Assembly: GCA_009691715.1 (NCBI GenBank)
Contig: SIAN01000011.1
Span: 37,847 to 101,846 of the forward strand
Length of the DNA: 64,000 nt
Source: Planctomycetota bacterium
GTDB lineage: Bacteria > Planctomycetota > B15-G4 > SIAN01
Direction: 5' to 3'
The notes beneath the pieces were generated by a model that was not told where the DNA came from, searched no databases, and saw nothing but the letters and a program-made list of their open reading frames with translations. Each line of letters begins with the position of its first letter. The first letter of the stretch is position 1. The translations under genes and the position numbers were made by a program. Below are positions 40,518 through 48,758 of this stretch, piece after piece.

Positions 40518-41519
40518 TCACAAGATGCGGCGGCCGAAGGCGGAGAGCATCAGCCCGACCGCGAACTCCGCGGTCCGATTACGGGTGTCGAGGACGGGGT
40601 TCAGCTCGACGACTTCCATCGACAGCATCTGCTTGCTGTCGGCGACCAGTTCCATGAGCAGGTGGGTCTCGCGGAAGTTGAGGCCGCCGTTGACCGCCGT
40701 CGCGACACCGGGAGCAACCATCGGATCGACGCCGTCGAGATCGACTGACAGATGGAATCCGGCGGTGCCGTAGGTCACGCGCTCGAGCGCGCGGCGCGCC
40801 ACCTCGCTCATCCCGAACTGGTCGACCTCCTTCATGGTGAAGACCAGCGCACCGGACTTCTTGATCAGCTCCTTCTCGCCGACGTCGAGATCGCGGATGC
40901 CGATCAGCACGGTGTGCTCCGGCTTCACCTTCGGCGCGAAACCGCCGAGCTTGACGAGTTCTGGCGGCCCGTAGCCGAGCAACACGCCGAGCGGCATGCC
41001 GTGGACGTTGCCGGTCGGGCTGGTGTCGGGCGAATTCATGTCGCCGTGCGCGTCCACCCAGATCAGGCCGATCGACGCGCCCTTGGCCCTGAAGTGGCCG
41101 GCGACGCCCGCGACCGTCCCGATCGCGATCGAGTGGTCACCCCCCAGCACGATCGGGCGATGCCCCTTCGCAACGCTCGCCTGCACCTTCTTGCGCAGCT
41201 GCTCGCAGCAGCGCGCGATCTCCGGCGAAAACTTCGCCTTCGCCTCACCCTGCCGGGTCGTCTCGCGCGACTCGACGTGGATGTCGCCGCCGTCGCGCAC
41301 GTCGTAGCCGAGCTGCTCGAGCTTCTCCTCGAGACCGGCGATGCGGATCGCGCTCGGTCCCATGTCGGTGCCGCGCCGCGAACCGCCGAGGTCCATCGGC
41401 ACGCCGAACAGATCGATCTCGCGGCCAGGCTCGTGCTTCTTCGCGGCCGGCTTCGCCGACGGTTTCGCGGCGGCGTGTCTGGTGGTGCGCTTCGCGGGGG
41501 GCTTTTTTGTGGTCTTCAC
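40518..41519 (-). CDS. Arginase (ureohydrolase family) with Lys/Ala-rich N-terminal tail
   Basis: This 333-aa enzyme probably hydrolyses L-arginine to ornithine and urea. Manganese ligands are visible in GGDHSIAIG, DAHGDMNSP and SVDLDGVDPMVAPG, along with the MEVVELNPVLD element near the C-terminus. The fold starts near residue 35 (EIDLFGVPMDLGGSRRGTDM). The first 30 residues, KKPPAKRTTRHAAAKPSAKP and onward, form a basic tail like histone H1 tails, not usual in arginases. The start is GTG. The gene stands alone; agmatinase is less likely given the LGG.RRGtDMGPsAIR pattern. Confidence 0.92.
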   Translation of the reverse strand: MKTTKKPPAKRTTRHAAAKPSAKPAAKKHEPGREIDLFGVPMDLGGSRRGTDMGPSAIRIAGLEEKLEQLGYDVRDGGDIHVESRETTRQGEAKAKFSPEIARCCEQLRKKVQASVAKGHRPIVLGGDHSIAIGTVAGVAGHFRAKGASIGLIWVDAHGDMNSPDTSPTGNVHGMPLGVLLGYGPPELVKLGGFAPKVKPEHTVLIGIRDLDVGEKELIKKSGALVFTMKEVDQFGMSEVARRALERVTYGTAGFHLSVDLDGVDPMVAPGVATAVNGGLNFRETHLLMELVADSKQMLSMEVVELNPVLDTRNRTAEFAVGLMLSAFGRRIL

Positions 41520-41684
41520 GACGTTGTTCTCGGCGGAATCGGGGCAAGGATGGTAGCCCGCCCCCGCGGCAGGGAGGCGACCGTGGCGGAATATCGCCCA
41601 CGACGCATCTTCATCCGCAGGGTTGCCTGCGACACGCCTAGCCGCGTCGCCCGCGCCGCATGATCTCGACCCCGCCCACTCGCT

Positions 41685-42146
41685 CTACGTGCGCCGACGT
41701 GCGAGCCGAGTCAACGTCCGATCGAGCGTCGCCGCGAACGCCTGCGAATCGCGCGGTCCGTACGGCCGCGGCCCACCGGTGATCACGCCGGCGCCGCGCA
41801 ACTGCTCCATGGCGTTGCGCACCGACAACGCGGTGCGCGCGTCGTCGGCAGTGAACTCGCTGCCGCGCGGATCAATCACCACCACGCTCCGATCGACCAC
41901 CCGCGACGCGAGTTCAATGTCGGCCGTGATCACGACGTCACCCGCCTGCGCGTGCGCCACGATGTAGTGATCGGCCGCGTCGGACTTGCCGTCGACACCC
42001 ACCGACTTGACGAACGAATAGGCCGCCGGCACCTGGATCACGGCGTTGGCGACCAGCACCACCGCCAGACCCAGCCGTTTGCCCGCCCGAAAGACGATCT
42101 CCTTCACCTCGCGCGGCGCCGCGTCGGCATCGACCCAGATCGTCAA
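41685..42146 (-). CDS. YaiI/YqxD family protein (UPF0178, PIN-like)
   Basis: This 153-aa protein fits the family length (about 150). It begins at TTG with GGGGAG about 6 bases upstream, giving MTIWVDADAAPREVKEIVFR, the conserved opening of this family with an acidic DAD. Further matches are SVGVDGKSDAADHYIVAHAQ, GDVVITADIELA and the end region ARTALSVRNAMEQLRG. A GTG at 42197 gives a 17-residue longer form overlapping the SDR gene. The family has a PIN-like nuclease fold but no assigned role. Confidence 0.9.
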   Translation of the reverse strand: MTIWVDADAAPREVKEIVFRAGKRLGLAVVLVANAVIQVPAAYSFVKSVGVDGKSDAADHYIVAHAQAGDVVITADIELASRVVDRSVVVIDPRGSEFTADDARTALSVRNAMEQLRGAGVITGGPRPYGPRDSQAFAATLDRTLTRLARRRT

Positions 42147-42177
42147 GCGCCACTCCCCGGTCGCTGCCCGCCGCTCG

Positions 42178-42918
42178 TCACGCGATCGACCTGCCACCGT
42201 CGACCGGGATCACCGCACCCGTGAGGTAATCGGGCCCGGTCGCCAGGAACACCACCGTGCGCGCCACGTCCTCCGGCGTTCCCGCCCGCTTGAGCAGCGT
42301 CGCGTCGACCGCGCGCCGCCGCTGCGCCTCGTCGAACTCCTCGGGCAGCAGCACCGGCCCCGGCGCCACCGCATTCACGCGTACCTTCGGCGCCAGCGCC
42401 CGCGCCAGCCCGTGCGTCAGCGCCAGCAGCCCCGCCTTCGCCACGCTGTAGGGCAGGTAGGCCGGAAACGGCCGCGTCGCCGCCGTGTCGAGGACGTTCA
42501 CGATCTGCCCCCGCCCGCTCGCCACCAGCAGCGGCGCCGCGAGTTGCGCGCAGAAGAAGGGGGCCTTCAGGTTGGTCCCCACCAACTCGTCCCACTGCGG
42601 CTCTAGGACGCTGCCGAGCGGCGTGGCGTAGAACGCCGACGCGCTGTTCACCAGCAGATCGAGCCGGCCGCACGCCTCCGCCACGCTGCCGAACAGCCCT
42701 TCGATCTCCGTCATCCGCAGCAGGTCGGCACGCAGTGCCAGCGCCTTCCCGCCCGCCGCCTCGACGTCGCGAACCGTGATCGCCGCGTCCTCGCGCGACT
42801 CGCGGTAGTGCACCACGACGCGGAACCCCGCCTTCGCCAGCGCCAGAACGATCGCCCGCCCGACCCGCCGCGCCCCGCCGGTCACGAGCGCCACCGGCGC
42901 GTCATTCGCTGCGCCCAC
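42178..42918 (-). CDS. Short-chain dehydrogenase, pteridine-reductase-like
   Basis: This is a 246-aa SDR. The NAD(P)-binding site is LVTGGARRVGRAIVLALAKA; the RR after the Gly motif favours NADPH, as in FolM/PTR1. NSASAFYATPL, the catalytic PYSVAKAGLL (Tyr and Lys) and VRVNAVAPGPVLLPEE are typical of pteridine reductases. The GTG at 42918 has AGAGGG upstream and gives the normal short N-terminus. An ATG at 43002 adds an Ala-rich extension but overlaps the start of the divergent Rieske gene. Pterin reduction is likely, though the substrate is inferred. Confidence 0.87.
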   Translation of the reverse strand: MGAANDAPVALVTGGARRVGRAIVLALAKAGFRVVVHYRESREDAAITVRDVEAAGGKALALRADLLRMTEIEGLFGSVAEACGRLDLLVNSASAFYATPLGSVLEPQWDELVGTNLKAPFFCAQLAAPLLVASGRGQIVNVLDTAATRPFPAYLPYSVAKAGLLALTHGLARALAPKVRVNAVAPGPVLLPEEFDEAQRRRAVDATLLKRAGTPEDVARTVVFLATGPDYLTGAVIPVDGGRSIA

Positions 42919-43000
42919 GGCGCCCTCTGCGCTCGCCGCGGCAGCCGCCGCCGCAATCGGCTCCTTGATCGACTTCCCGCGCTTGCTCAACTCTCGCCCC

Positions 43001-43303
43001 ATGAATTGGCACAAGGTCACGACGATCCGCGACATCCCTCAGGGTACTCGCAAGCACGTCACGCTCGCCGGCCACGAATACATGCTCCTCCACACCAAGG
43101 AGGGCATCTGGTGCATCGATCATCGCTGCCCGCACGCCGACGGCGCCGTCGGCGACGGAATGATCCTCGGCCAGAACATCACCTGCCCGCTGCACAAGTG
43201 GCGCTTCGACCTCTGCGACGGCTCGCACGCCCACGCCGGCACGAAGCTCCTCGGCGTCTACCAGGTCAAGGTCGAAGGCGAGGACGTGCTGATCGAGGCG
43301 TGA
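43001..43303 (+). CDS. Small Rieske [2Fe-2S] protein
   Basis: This 100-aa protein has a complete Rieske motif: CPHADGAVGDG provides Cys and His, and CPLHKWRFDL provides the second Cys-x-x-His. Length and shape match NirD-type and stand-alone Rieske ferredoxins that donate electrons to oxygenases or reductases. No clear Shine-Dalgarno precedes the ATG. It is divergent from the SDR gene. The partner enzyme is not evident. Confidence 0.9.
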   Translation: MNWHKVTTIRDIPQGTRKHVTLAGHEYMLLHTKEGIWCIDHRCPHADGAVGDGMILGQNITCPLHKWRFDLCDGSHAHAGTKLLGVYQVKVEGEDVLIEA

Positions 43304-43345
43304 AGGAACGGGTGAGCGCGCGAGCGCGCCGATTCCTGGCGTGCC

Positions 43346-44159
43346 TCACTGCCTGAGCGTGAACGCCTGAGTGGTCTCCCGCGCCGCCTCGACCACGATC
43401 GCCACCCGCTTCTCCCCGAGCGTTGGATGGCGCAGGACAGGCGTGTGGCGGCCGGCTGGCACGCCGTCGATCGCGTAGCGGCCATCGGCGCCGGTGACGG
43501 CGAACCACGGGTGCGGCAGCACGGCGATCCAGGCGCTCATCCATGGGTTGATGTCGGACTTCAGCTTGATGAATCCGGGCTCCGGGTGGTCGAAGGCCAT
43601 CCGCTTCTTCCCGCCGGGTAACGCGATCGCGAAGTTCAGCTCGTCGTTCACCTGCGGAAGCAGGTGGAAGTTCTGCACCGTCGGATCGACTTGCACGAAA
43701 TCGACCGACTGTCCGACCTGCAGCGCGAGCAAGTGCGGCTCGAACCGGCAGCGCTGCGACGAAACCCGCGCGACGGTCGCTGACGCAGGCGTGGCGCGCA
43801 GCGCTGCTCGCGGCGGCATCCGCTGCGATCTCGATAAAGACCAGCGCCGATTCGACCGATCGATCCGCGCTGACGACGATCTCCTCGGAGAACAGCGGTG
43901 CCGTCCGCATCCGCGCGCAGTCCGGACTCCCGGAAAGGTCGAAGACGCGCCGCTCGGGCAATTCGCCCGCCTAGCTCACTCGGCCGCAGACGCGCGCAAG
44001 CGTCGCGGGATCGATCGATGTTGCGGCCCCGACCGGCGCGTCGGCCGGCGCGTCGGCCGACGATCGACAACTCACGGTGCCGACCATCGCCAGCGCGAGC
44101 GACACGACGGCTCGCCGCGGACTCTGCAGGCGCCACCACGTCTGATGCAGGATTCCCAT
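43346..44159 (-). pseudogene. Broken cupredoxin-like / carboxypeptidase-regulatory lipoprotein gene
   Basis: The family architecture is recognisable but split. The first part (start at 44159, MGILHQTWWRLQSPRR, with a lipobox-like TVSCRSS) runs to an in-frame TAG at 43971-43973. The same frame continues with GELPERRVFDLSGSPDCARM, ending near VFIEIAADAA. The rest continues in another frame: SSQRCRFEPHLLALQVGQSV, DPTVQNFHLLPQVNDELNF, NPWMSAWIAVLPHPWFAVTG and DGRYAIDGVPAG. This order matches methylamine-utilisation/cupredoxin-like proteins with a C-terminal regulatory domain. One amber stop and one frameshift near 43800-43830 break it; sequencing error could explain one but hardly both. Confidence 0.78.
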
Positions 44160-44311
44160 CGCTGATCTCCCCAGCAAAGAGGAGCGCCACTGCGCGAAGG
44201 CCGTCGCTGCTCCAACCACGCGACGCTGAGCGATCTGCAGGTCGCAGGGCGAACTCGATGCCACCGCGCGATCCGGCGGGCGCAGCACGGTGGCCAGGCA
44301 GGCCGTCACCT

Positions 44312-44770
44312 CTAGAACGGCAACTCTTCGTCCGGTGCGCCGGCCGGCCCGGTCGCCGGTCCCGGCGGAGGCAGTGGCGCTTCGCCGCCATCGCTCGGCG
44401 CGCCGCCGCCACCCTTCTTCCGCTTGCGCTTGCGCGGTGCCGCATCTTCCGCCGCGCTCTCGGCGGCGTCGGCCGCTGCGTCTGCCGCCGCGTCGTCGGC
44501 ATCGAGATCCTTCAGCACCTCGACCACGCGCGCCTCGGTCGCCTTGAGCTTTGCGCGACAGACTTTCAGCAACTGCACCGCGCGCTCGACCTTGGTGGCG
44601 AGTTCGTCGACGTCGATGTCATCCCGATCGATCGAGGCGAGCAACTGCTCGATCTCCTCGACCGCCGCGGCGTAACGCACGGCATCGGGCTCGGCTGTCA
44701 CGCCTTTCCCGCCGGCGGCGCGTTCACTCTCACTCGTGCTTCCACCCTGGCCATCGCGTTCACGCGCCAT
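44312..44770 (-). CDS. xseB: Exonuclease VII small subunit
   Basis: This 152-aa protein has the XseB helical core near residues 30-80: RYAAAVEEIEQLLASIDRDD, IDVDELATKVERAVQLLKVC and RAKLKATEARVVEVLKDLD. The usual subunit is about 80 residues; here an N-terminal Gly/Ser segment and a long Ala/Asp then KRKRKKGGGG/Pro-rich tail are added. It starts 11 bases inside the end of xseA, so the two are translated together. The basic tail may bind DNA, which is inference. Confidence 0.9.
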   Translation of the reverse strand: MARERDGQGGSTSESERAAGGKGVTAEPDAVRYAAAVEEIEQLLASIDRDDIDVDELATKVERAVQLLKVCRAKLKATEARVVEVLKDLDADDAAADAAADAAESAAEDAAPRKRKRKKGGGGAPSDGGEAPLPPPGPATGPAGAPDEELPF

Positions 44771-46595
44771 CTCGTTTGCCCCTGTCGGTTCCGTCGGTCC
44801 CGTCGGTCCCGGCGGCGCTCGTCGCGCCACCTTCCGCCTCGCTGCGCACGACCGTCGCCTCGACCCGCCCATGGCAGAACGTCGCCGCCAGACGCGCGCC
44901 CGCGGGAAGTTGCGCCGCGTCGCGAACCGTCCGCCCTGCTGCATCGCGCACGATCGCAAAGCCACGCCGAAGCGTCGCCCGCGGATGGAGCGCCGCCGCG
45001 CGCAGATCGAGATCGCGCAACCGCGCCGCACGCCGCATGAGTGCCGCCGCGAACCGTCCAGGCGCAAATCGCTGCACCAACTGTTCGAGCAGTTGCGCGC
45101 GCAACCGCGTCTGACCGCGCGTCAACTGGTCGAGTCGCACGCGCGCCTCGTCGAGCCGACCGCGTTCGCCGCGCAGTCCTGCTTGCAGCGCCGGCGCGAG
45201 TCGGGCGCGCGCCGCGGCCAGGCGTTCATGAGCGTCGCGGCCGGCGGCGGCTGCTCCTGTCGCCAGTTCCGACGCCATGCGCCGCAGCCATTCGCGCTCC
45301 GCCGGCAGTCGCCGCAGGGTGGCCTCGCGCAGTCGCGCGCCGCCATCGACCAGCCGCTGCTCGTACTCGGCGACGCGCAGCACGATTGCGGCGGCGGCGG
45401 CGGTCGGCGTCTTCTCGCTGTGGCTGATGAGGTCGACCACCGAGACGTCGCGCTGATGGCCGATGCCAGCGATCACCTTGAGCGGGCAGGTCGCGACGGC
45501 GAGCGCCACCTGCAGGTGGTCGAACCCCATCAAATCAGTCTTCGCGCCGCCGCCGCGCACGATCGCGACGGCATCGAAGTCGCCGGCTCGCGCGGTGAAC
45601 CAGCGCAGTGCCGCGGTCAATCCGCCTTCGAGGCCGGCGCCTTGCACGCGAGTGTCGGCGACCGTGATCGCGAAGGCGTAGCCGCTGCGGTGAAGCTCGT
45701 TGACGAAGTCGTTGTAGGCATCCGAACCGGCGGACGTGATCAGCCCGACGCGCAACGGCACCAGCGGCCACGGCAGCGCGGCGTTGCGCCCGCGCAGTCC
45801 ACGGCGATCGAGCTCGGCGAGGACCTTGGCACGATCCTGCGCGAGCTTGCCGAGCGTGTGGACCGGGTCGACCTCCTCGACCACCAGCTGAAACGCGCCG
45901 CGCGGCGCGTAGAGCTCGACCCGAACGGCGACGCGCACTTCGAGTCCGTCCGTCAATTCGAACGGAACATCCGCCGCGGCGAGCTTGCGTTCGATCTCGC
46001 GGCGCGCGGCAGCGAACAGGACCGCGCTCACGGTGGCACGAACGCCGCCGCCCGCGCTCTCCTCCTCCTTCTCGATCAACTCGAACCAGACGTGCGGTCG
46101 GTGGCGGTTGCGCTCGAAACCGGCGATCTCGCCGACGATCCACAAGCGCTCGGGAAACGCATTGCGCAGCACCTGCTGCACGCGGGCGTTCAGCGCGGAG
46201 ACGGTCCAGGAATCGGGCGGCGCGCTGGTCACGATCGGCGCGACGCGCGCGACGCTGCAGCCCGCCGACATCGGCGCTGCCGGCTCGGGCGGCTCGGCGA
46301 TCGCGGCGCCGATCTCACGAGTGCCGCCGCGCGCGGCGTACGCCTCACGCGCCGTCGCGCCGATCGCGAAGTCGTGCGGCAACAGCGTGTCGATGACCTC
46401 CACCAGCACCTCGACCGGGGCGCACCAGCACTTGTTCAGGCTGTCGAAGTTGCGGCGTGAGAGCCCGCGCACGACGTTGACCAGCGTCGGGTGGTACGGG
46501 AAACGGATGACGACCTTGCCGTCGCCGACGCCGTCGCCGGTGGCGCCGAGCTCGATCGATCGTCCCGACGAACAGCTCGCGATCCGCTTGCTCAC
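44760..46595 (-). CDS. xseA: Exonuclease VII large subunit with N-terminal HARP-like extension
   Basis: This 611-aa protein is the catalytic subunit of exonuclease VII, which degrades single-stranded DNA. The family core starts near residue 130 with WTVSALNARVQQVLRNAFPE and LWIVGEIAGF (OB fold). The nuclease domain follows with RVGLITSAGSDAYNDFVNEL, DTRVQGAGL, VAIVRGGGAKTDLMGFD and VIAGIGHQRDVSVVDLISHS (E. coli has TGIGHE at this point; here Gln replaces Glu). An extra N-terminal part (residues 27-80) contains VVIRFPYHPTLVNVVRGLSR and FDSLNKCWCAPVEV, resembling the HARP-like modules of SMARCAL1-type proteins. The GTG start has AAGGAG upstream. Confidence 0.9.
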   Translation of the reverse strand: MSKRIASCSSGRSIELGATGDGVGDGKVVIRFPYHPTLVNVVRGLSRRNFDSLNKCWCAPVEVLVEVIDTLLPHDFAIGATAREAYAARGGTREIGAAIAEPPEPAAPMSAGCSVARVAPIVTSAPPDSWTVSALNARVQQVLRNAFPERLWIVGEIAGFERNRHRPHVWFELIEKEEESAGGGVRATVSAVLFAAARREIERKLAAADVPFELTDGLEVRVAVRVELYAPRGAFQLVVEEVDPVHTLGKLAQDRAKVLAELDRRGLRGRNAALPWPLVPLRVGLITSAGSDAYNDFVNELHRSGYAFAITVADTRVQGAGLEGGLTAALRWFTARAGDFDAVAIVRGGGAKTDLMGFDHLQVALAVATCPLKVIAGIGHQRDVSVVDLISHSEKTPTAAAAAIVLRVAEYEQRLVDGGARLREATLRRLPAEREWLRRMASELATGAAAAGRDAHERLAAARARLAPALQAGLRGERGRLDEARVRLDQLTRGQTRLRAQLLEQLVQRFAPGRFAAALMRRAARLRDLDLRAAALHPRATLRRGFAIVRDAAGRTVRDAAQLPAGARLAATFCHGRVEATVVRSEAEGGATSAAGTDGTDGTDRGKRDGA

Positions 46596-46610
46596 CCGGT
46601 CGTCGCTCCT

Positions 46611-47192
46611 TCAGGCCGTGGCCGGCCGCGAAGGATAGAAGTCCTCCGGGTCGGTGCCGAGCGCCTCGGCGACGCGATTGATGTAGTTGAAGTAGGCGAT
46701 CACCTGCACCGCGTCATGAATCGCACGGTCGTCGAGGCCGGCGGCGCGCAGCGCCTCGACGTCGGTGCGGCCGCAATCCGCCGGCGCGCGGGTCAGCTTC
46801 TCCGCGTACTCGCACAGCAGACGATCGAGCGGCGTCAGCGGGGCCGTCCGCCAGTCACTCTTCACCGCCTCCACCAACGCGACCGCGGCATTCGTCCCCA
46901 TGGTCTTGTCGGCCTCCAACTGGAGGTCGTGCGCGTGCGCCTCGAGTCAGTAGAAGCAGTCGTTGACGCGCGAAACGACCACCGCGAGGAGCTCGCGCTG
47001 CACGCGGGTGAGCGGCGACTCGCCCTGCATCGTCACGCCGTAGAGCCGCATCGACGCGTCGAGCGCCGGCGGGTTCGGGCTCATGGTCTTGACGATGTTC
47101 CAGACGCGGCCGGCACGCGCGATCGCCGCGTCGTACTGCCGCTTGAGCGACCCGGTCGCCTCGCTCGGCTCGACCAGCCGGATGTAGGGCAT
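46611..47192 (-). CDS. Peroxidase-related AhpD-like protein, probable selenoprotein (in-frame UGA)
   Basis: Reading through one TGA gives 193 aa matching the alkylhydroperoxidase/carboxymuconolactone-decarboxylase-like peroxidase-related family. Before the TGA: MPYIRLVEPSEATGSLKRQY and LAVVVSRVNDCFY. After it: LEAHAHDLQLEADKTMG, LLCEYAEKLTRAPADCGRTD and AYFNYINRVAEALGTDPEDF. The family's redox motif CxxCxxxH would be Cys79-Phe-Tyr-X82-Leu-Glu-Ala-His86, with TGA at X82. Sec in place of the second Cys is a known kind of substitution. Both halves keep frame and conservation, and a hairpin lies at the proper distance. GGAG precedes the ATG. An ordinary nonsense mutation remains possible. Confidence 0.8.
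46910..46929 (-). promoter_or_regulatory. Candidate bacterial SECIS hairpin downstream of the UGA
   Basis: On the coding (minus) strand the stem CCTCC-AGTT-GGAGG, extended by two pairs past one A/C mismatch, lies after the TGA at 46947-46949. The apical loop (AGTT) begins 26 bases after the TGA and has G at its second position. The published bacterial SECIS model asks for 16-37 bases to a 3-14-base loop with a G among its first two bases, and this hairpin fits. Confidence 0.65.
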
Positions 47193-47280
47193 CACCTTGC
47201 TCCGTCCTGATCGCTTCGCATTGCTGCGACCGTCCCGCCCGCGCGAGCCAGCGCTCGCGCCGCGGGCTACGATCGCGCCC

Positions 47281-48711
47281 ATGAACGAGCCGCGACGCTA
47301 CTCCGTCGTCCGGGACCCCGTCCACGGCGATCTCTATCTCTCTTCCGAGGAGATGGCGCTGCTCGACACGCCGCAGATGCAGCGGCTGCGCGGCGTGCGG
47401 CAGCTCGGCACCGCCTACCTCGTCTATCCCGGCGCGCAGCACACGCGCTTCGAGCACTCGCTCGGCACCGCGCACGTCGCCAGCCGGCTGATCGCGGCGA
47501 TCAACCAGAATCGCAAGCTCCGGCCCGAGGGCCTGCTCGGCATCGCCGAAGACGAAGAGCGGATCCTGCGGGCCGCGGCGCTCGTCCACGACGTGACCCA
47601 CATCCCGTCGGGCCACAACATCGAGGACGTGCGCGGAATCATGGAACGCCACGACACCGCGCCGCGCTACCTGCATGCGCTCGACGAAGGCAACGAGCTT
47701 GGCGCGCAGCTCGCGCGGATGGGAATCCGGCGCGAGGTGCTGGCGGTGCTGCTGCCGGAAGGAACGCCGGGGCTGCCGGCGGTGCCCGCCTGCTGGCGCG
47801 AACTGCTCTCCGACACCATCTGCGCCGACCTGCTCGACTACCTGAAGCGCGACGCCTACTTCACCGGGTTGAACCTCGCCTACGACGAGCGCGTGCTCTC
47901 CTACTTCATGGTCGATCGCGCGTCGGGCCACCTCTTCGTCGAGGTGGAGAAGCGCGGCCTCGTGCGCGAGGACATCCTCTCCGAGCTGCTGCGCGTGCTC
48001 GAGGCGCGCTACATCTTCAGCGAGCGCGTCTACTACCACCACGCCAAGGTCGCCGCGGGCGCGATGGTCGCGCAAGTGGTCGAGACCGCGTTGCTGCATG
48101 GCGGATTGCGCCACGAACAGCTCTTCGACCTGACCGACGCCGAGCTGCTGCCGCTGTTGGAGCGGCACGTCGCGGCGCCAACTGCTGCGTCAACGATTGG
48201 CCGCGGCGAGCTGTTCGGCACGCTGCCGGGCGACGTGGCCCAAGAGCTGGCGCGAGCGCGCGAGCTGGTCACGAGGCTCAAGTCACGACGACTGCTGAAG
48301 CGCGCGTGTGTGTGGCCGCTCTACGCCAATCGGGCGGTGCAGCAGGAGCTGCTCGATCGCTTCTTCGCGCCCGGCAAGGCAGCCGACCGGCAGGCCTTCG
48401 AGCGCGAGGTCCGACTCCGGTTGCGCAGAGCCGGCCACGACGCAGTCCTGGTGCAGCTCTACTGCCCGTCGCGCAAGATGCAGCTGAAGGAAGCGCAGAC
48501 GCACGTCCGTTTCCCGGGTGCGGCGGGCATCCAGCCGCTCGCCTCGTTCGCCGATCGCCTGCCGCGCCTCGCCGACCTCGAACGGTCCTACCGCGATCTC
48601 TGGAAGCTCTACCTCTTCGCCGCCAGCGAGGACCCCGCCGTGCTCGCCGCCATCGCCAACATCGCCGCCGAACTCCTGCCGAACGCAGTGAACGTCTACC
48701 AGCCCCGGTGA
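47281..48711 (+). CDS. HD-domain phosphohydrolase (dNTPase/SAMHD1-like)
   Basis: This 476-aa protein opens with VVRDPVHGDLYLSSEEMALL and QMQRLRGVRQLGTAYLVYPG, then the metal-binding HTRFEHSLGTAHVA and LVHDVTHIPSGHNIED (His-Asp pair). DTICADLLDYLKRDAYFTGL is also typical of dGTPase/SAMHD1-like proteins. The nucleotide substrate is inferred. It is divergent from the selenoprotein gene, 88 bases apart. Its TGA stop lies inside the left arm of the palindromic repeat at 48706. Confidence 0.92.
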   Translation: MNEPRRYSVVRDPVHGDLYLSSEEMALLDTPQMQRLRGVRQLGTAYLVYPGAQHTRFEHSLGTAHVASRLIAAINQNRKLRPEGLLGIAEDEERILRAAALVHDVTHIPSGHNIEDVRGIMERHDTAPRYLHALDEGNELGAQLARMGIRREVLAVLLPEGTPGLPAVPACWRELLSDTICADLLDYLKRDAYFTGLNLAYDERVLSYFMVDRASGHLFVEVEKRGLVREDILSELLRVLEARYIFSERVYYHHAKVAAGAMVAQVVETALLHGGLRHEQLFDLTDAELLPLLERHVAAPTAASTIGRGELFGTLPGDVAQELARARELVTRLKSRRLLKRACVWPLYANRAVQQELLDRFFAPGKAADRQAFEREVRLRLRRAGHDAVLVQLYCPSRKMQLKEAQTHVRFPGAAGIQPLASFADRLPRLADLERSYRDLWKLYLFAASEDPAVLAAIANIAAELLPNAVNVYQPR

Positions 48712-48758
48712 CGAAACCGACAATCTGATCCAGACACAGAACGTCGGTTTGGTCACCG
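48706..48758. repeat. Palindromic 53-bp element, copy 1
   Basis: Left arm CGGTGACGAAACCGAC and right arm GTCGGTTTGGTCACCG form an inverted repeat with one G/G mismatch around a 21-base core. Copy 2 at 59411-59463 has the same arms in the same orientation but the core exactly inverted. Copy 1 contains the stop codons of both convergent neighbours (TGA at 48709-48711 on plus; stop at 48753-48755 on minus). No T-tract follows, so it is not a standard terminator. Confidence 0.92.

Noticed and set aside
43971..43973. TAG in the cupredoxin-like gene considered as a recoded codon
   Set aside because: TAG is not a selenocysteine codon, no pyrrolysine context is seen, and a second lesion (frameshift) in the same gene points to a pseudogene.
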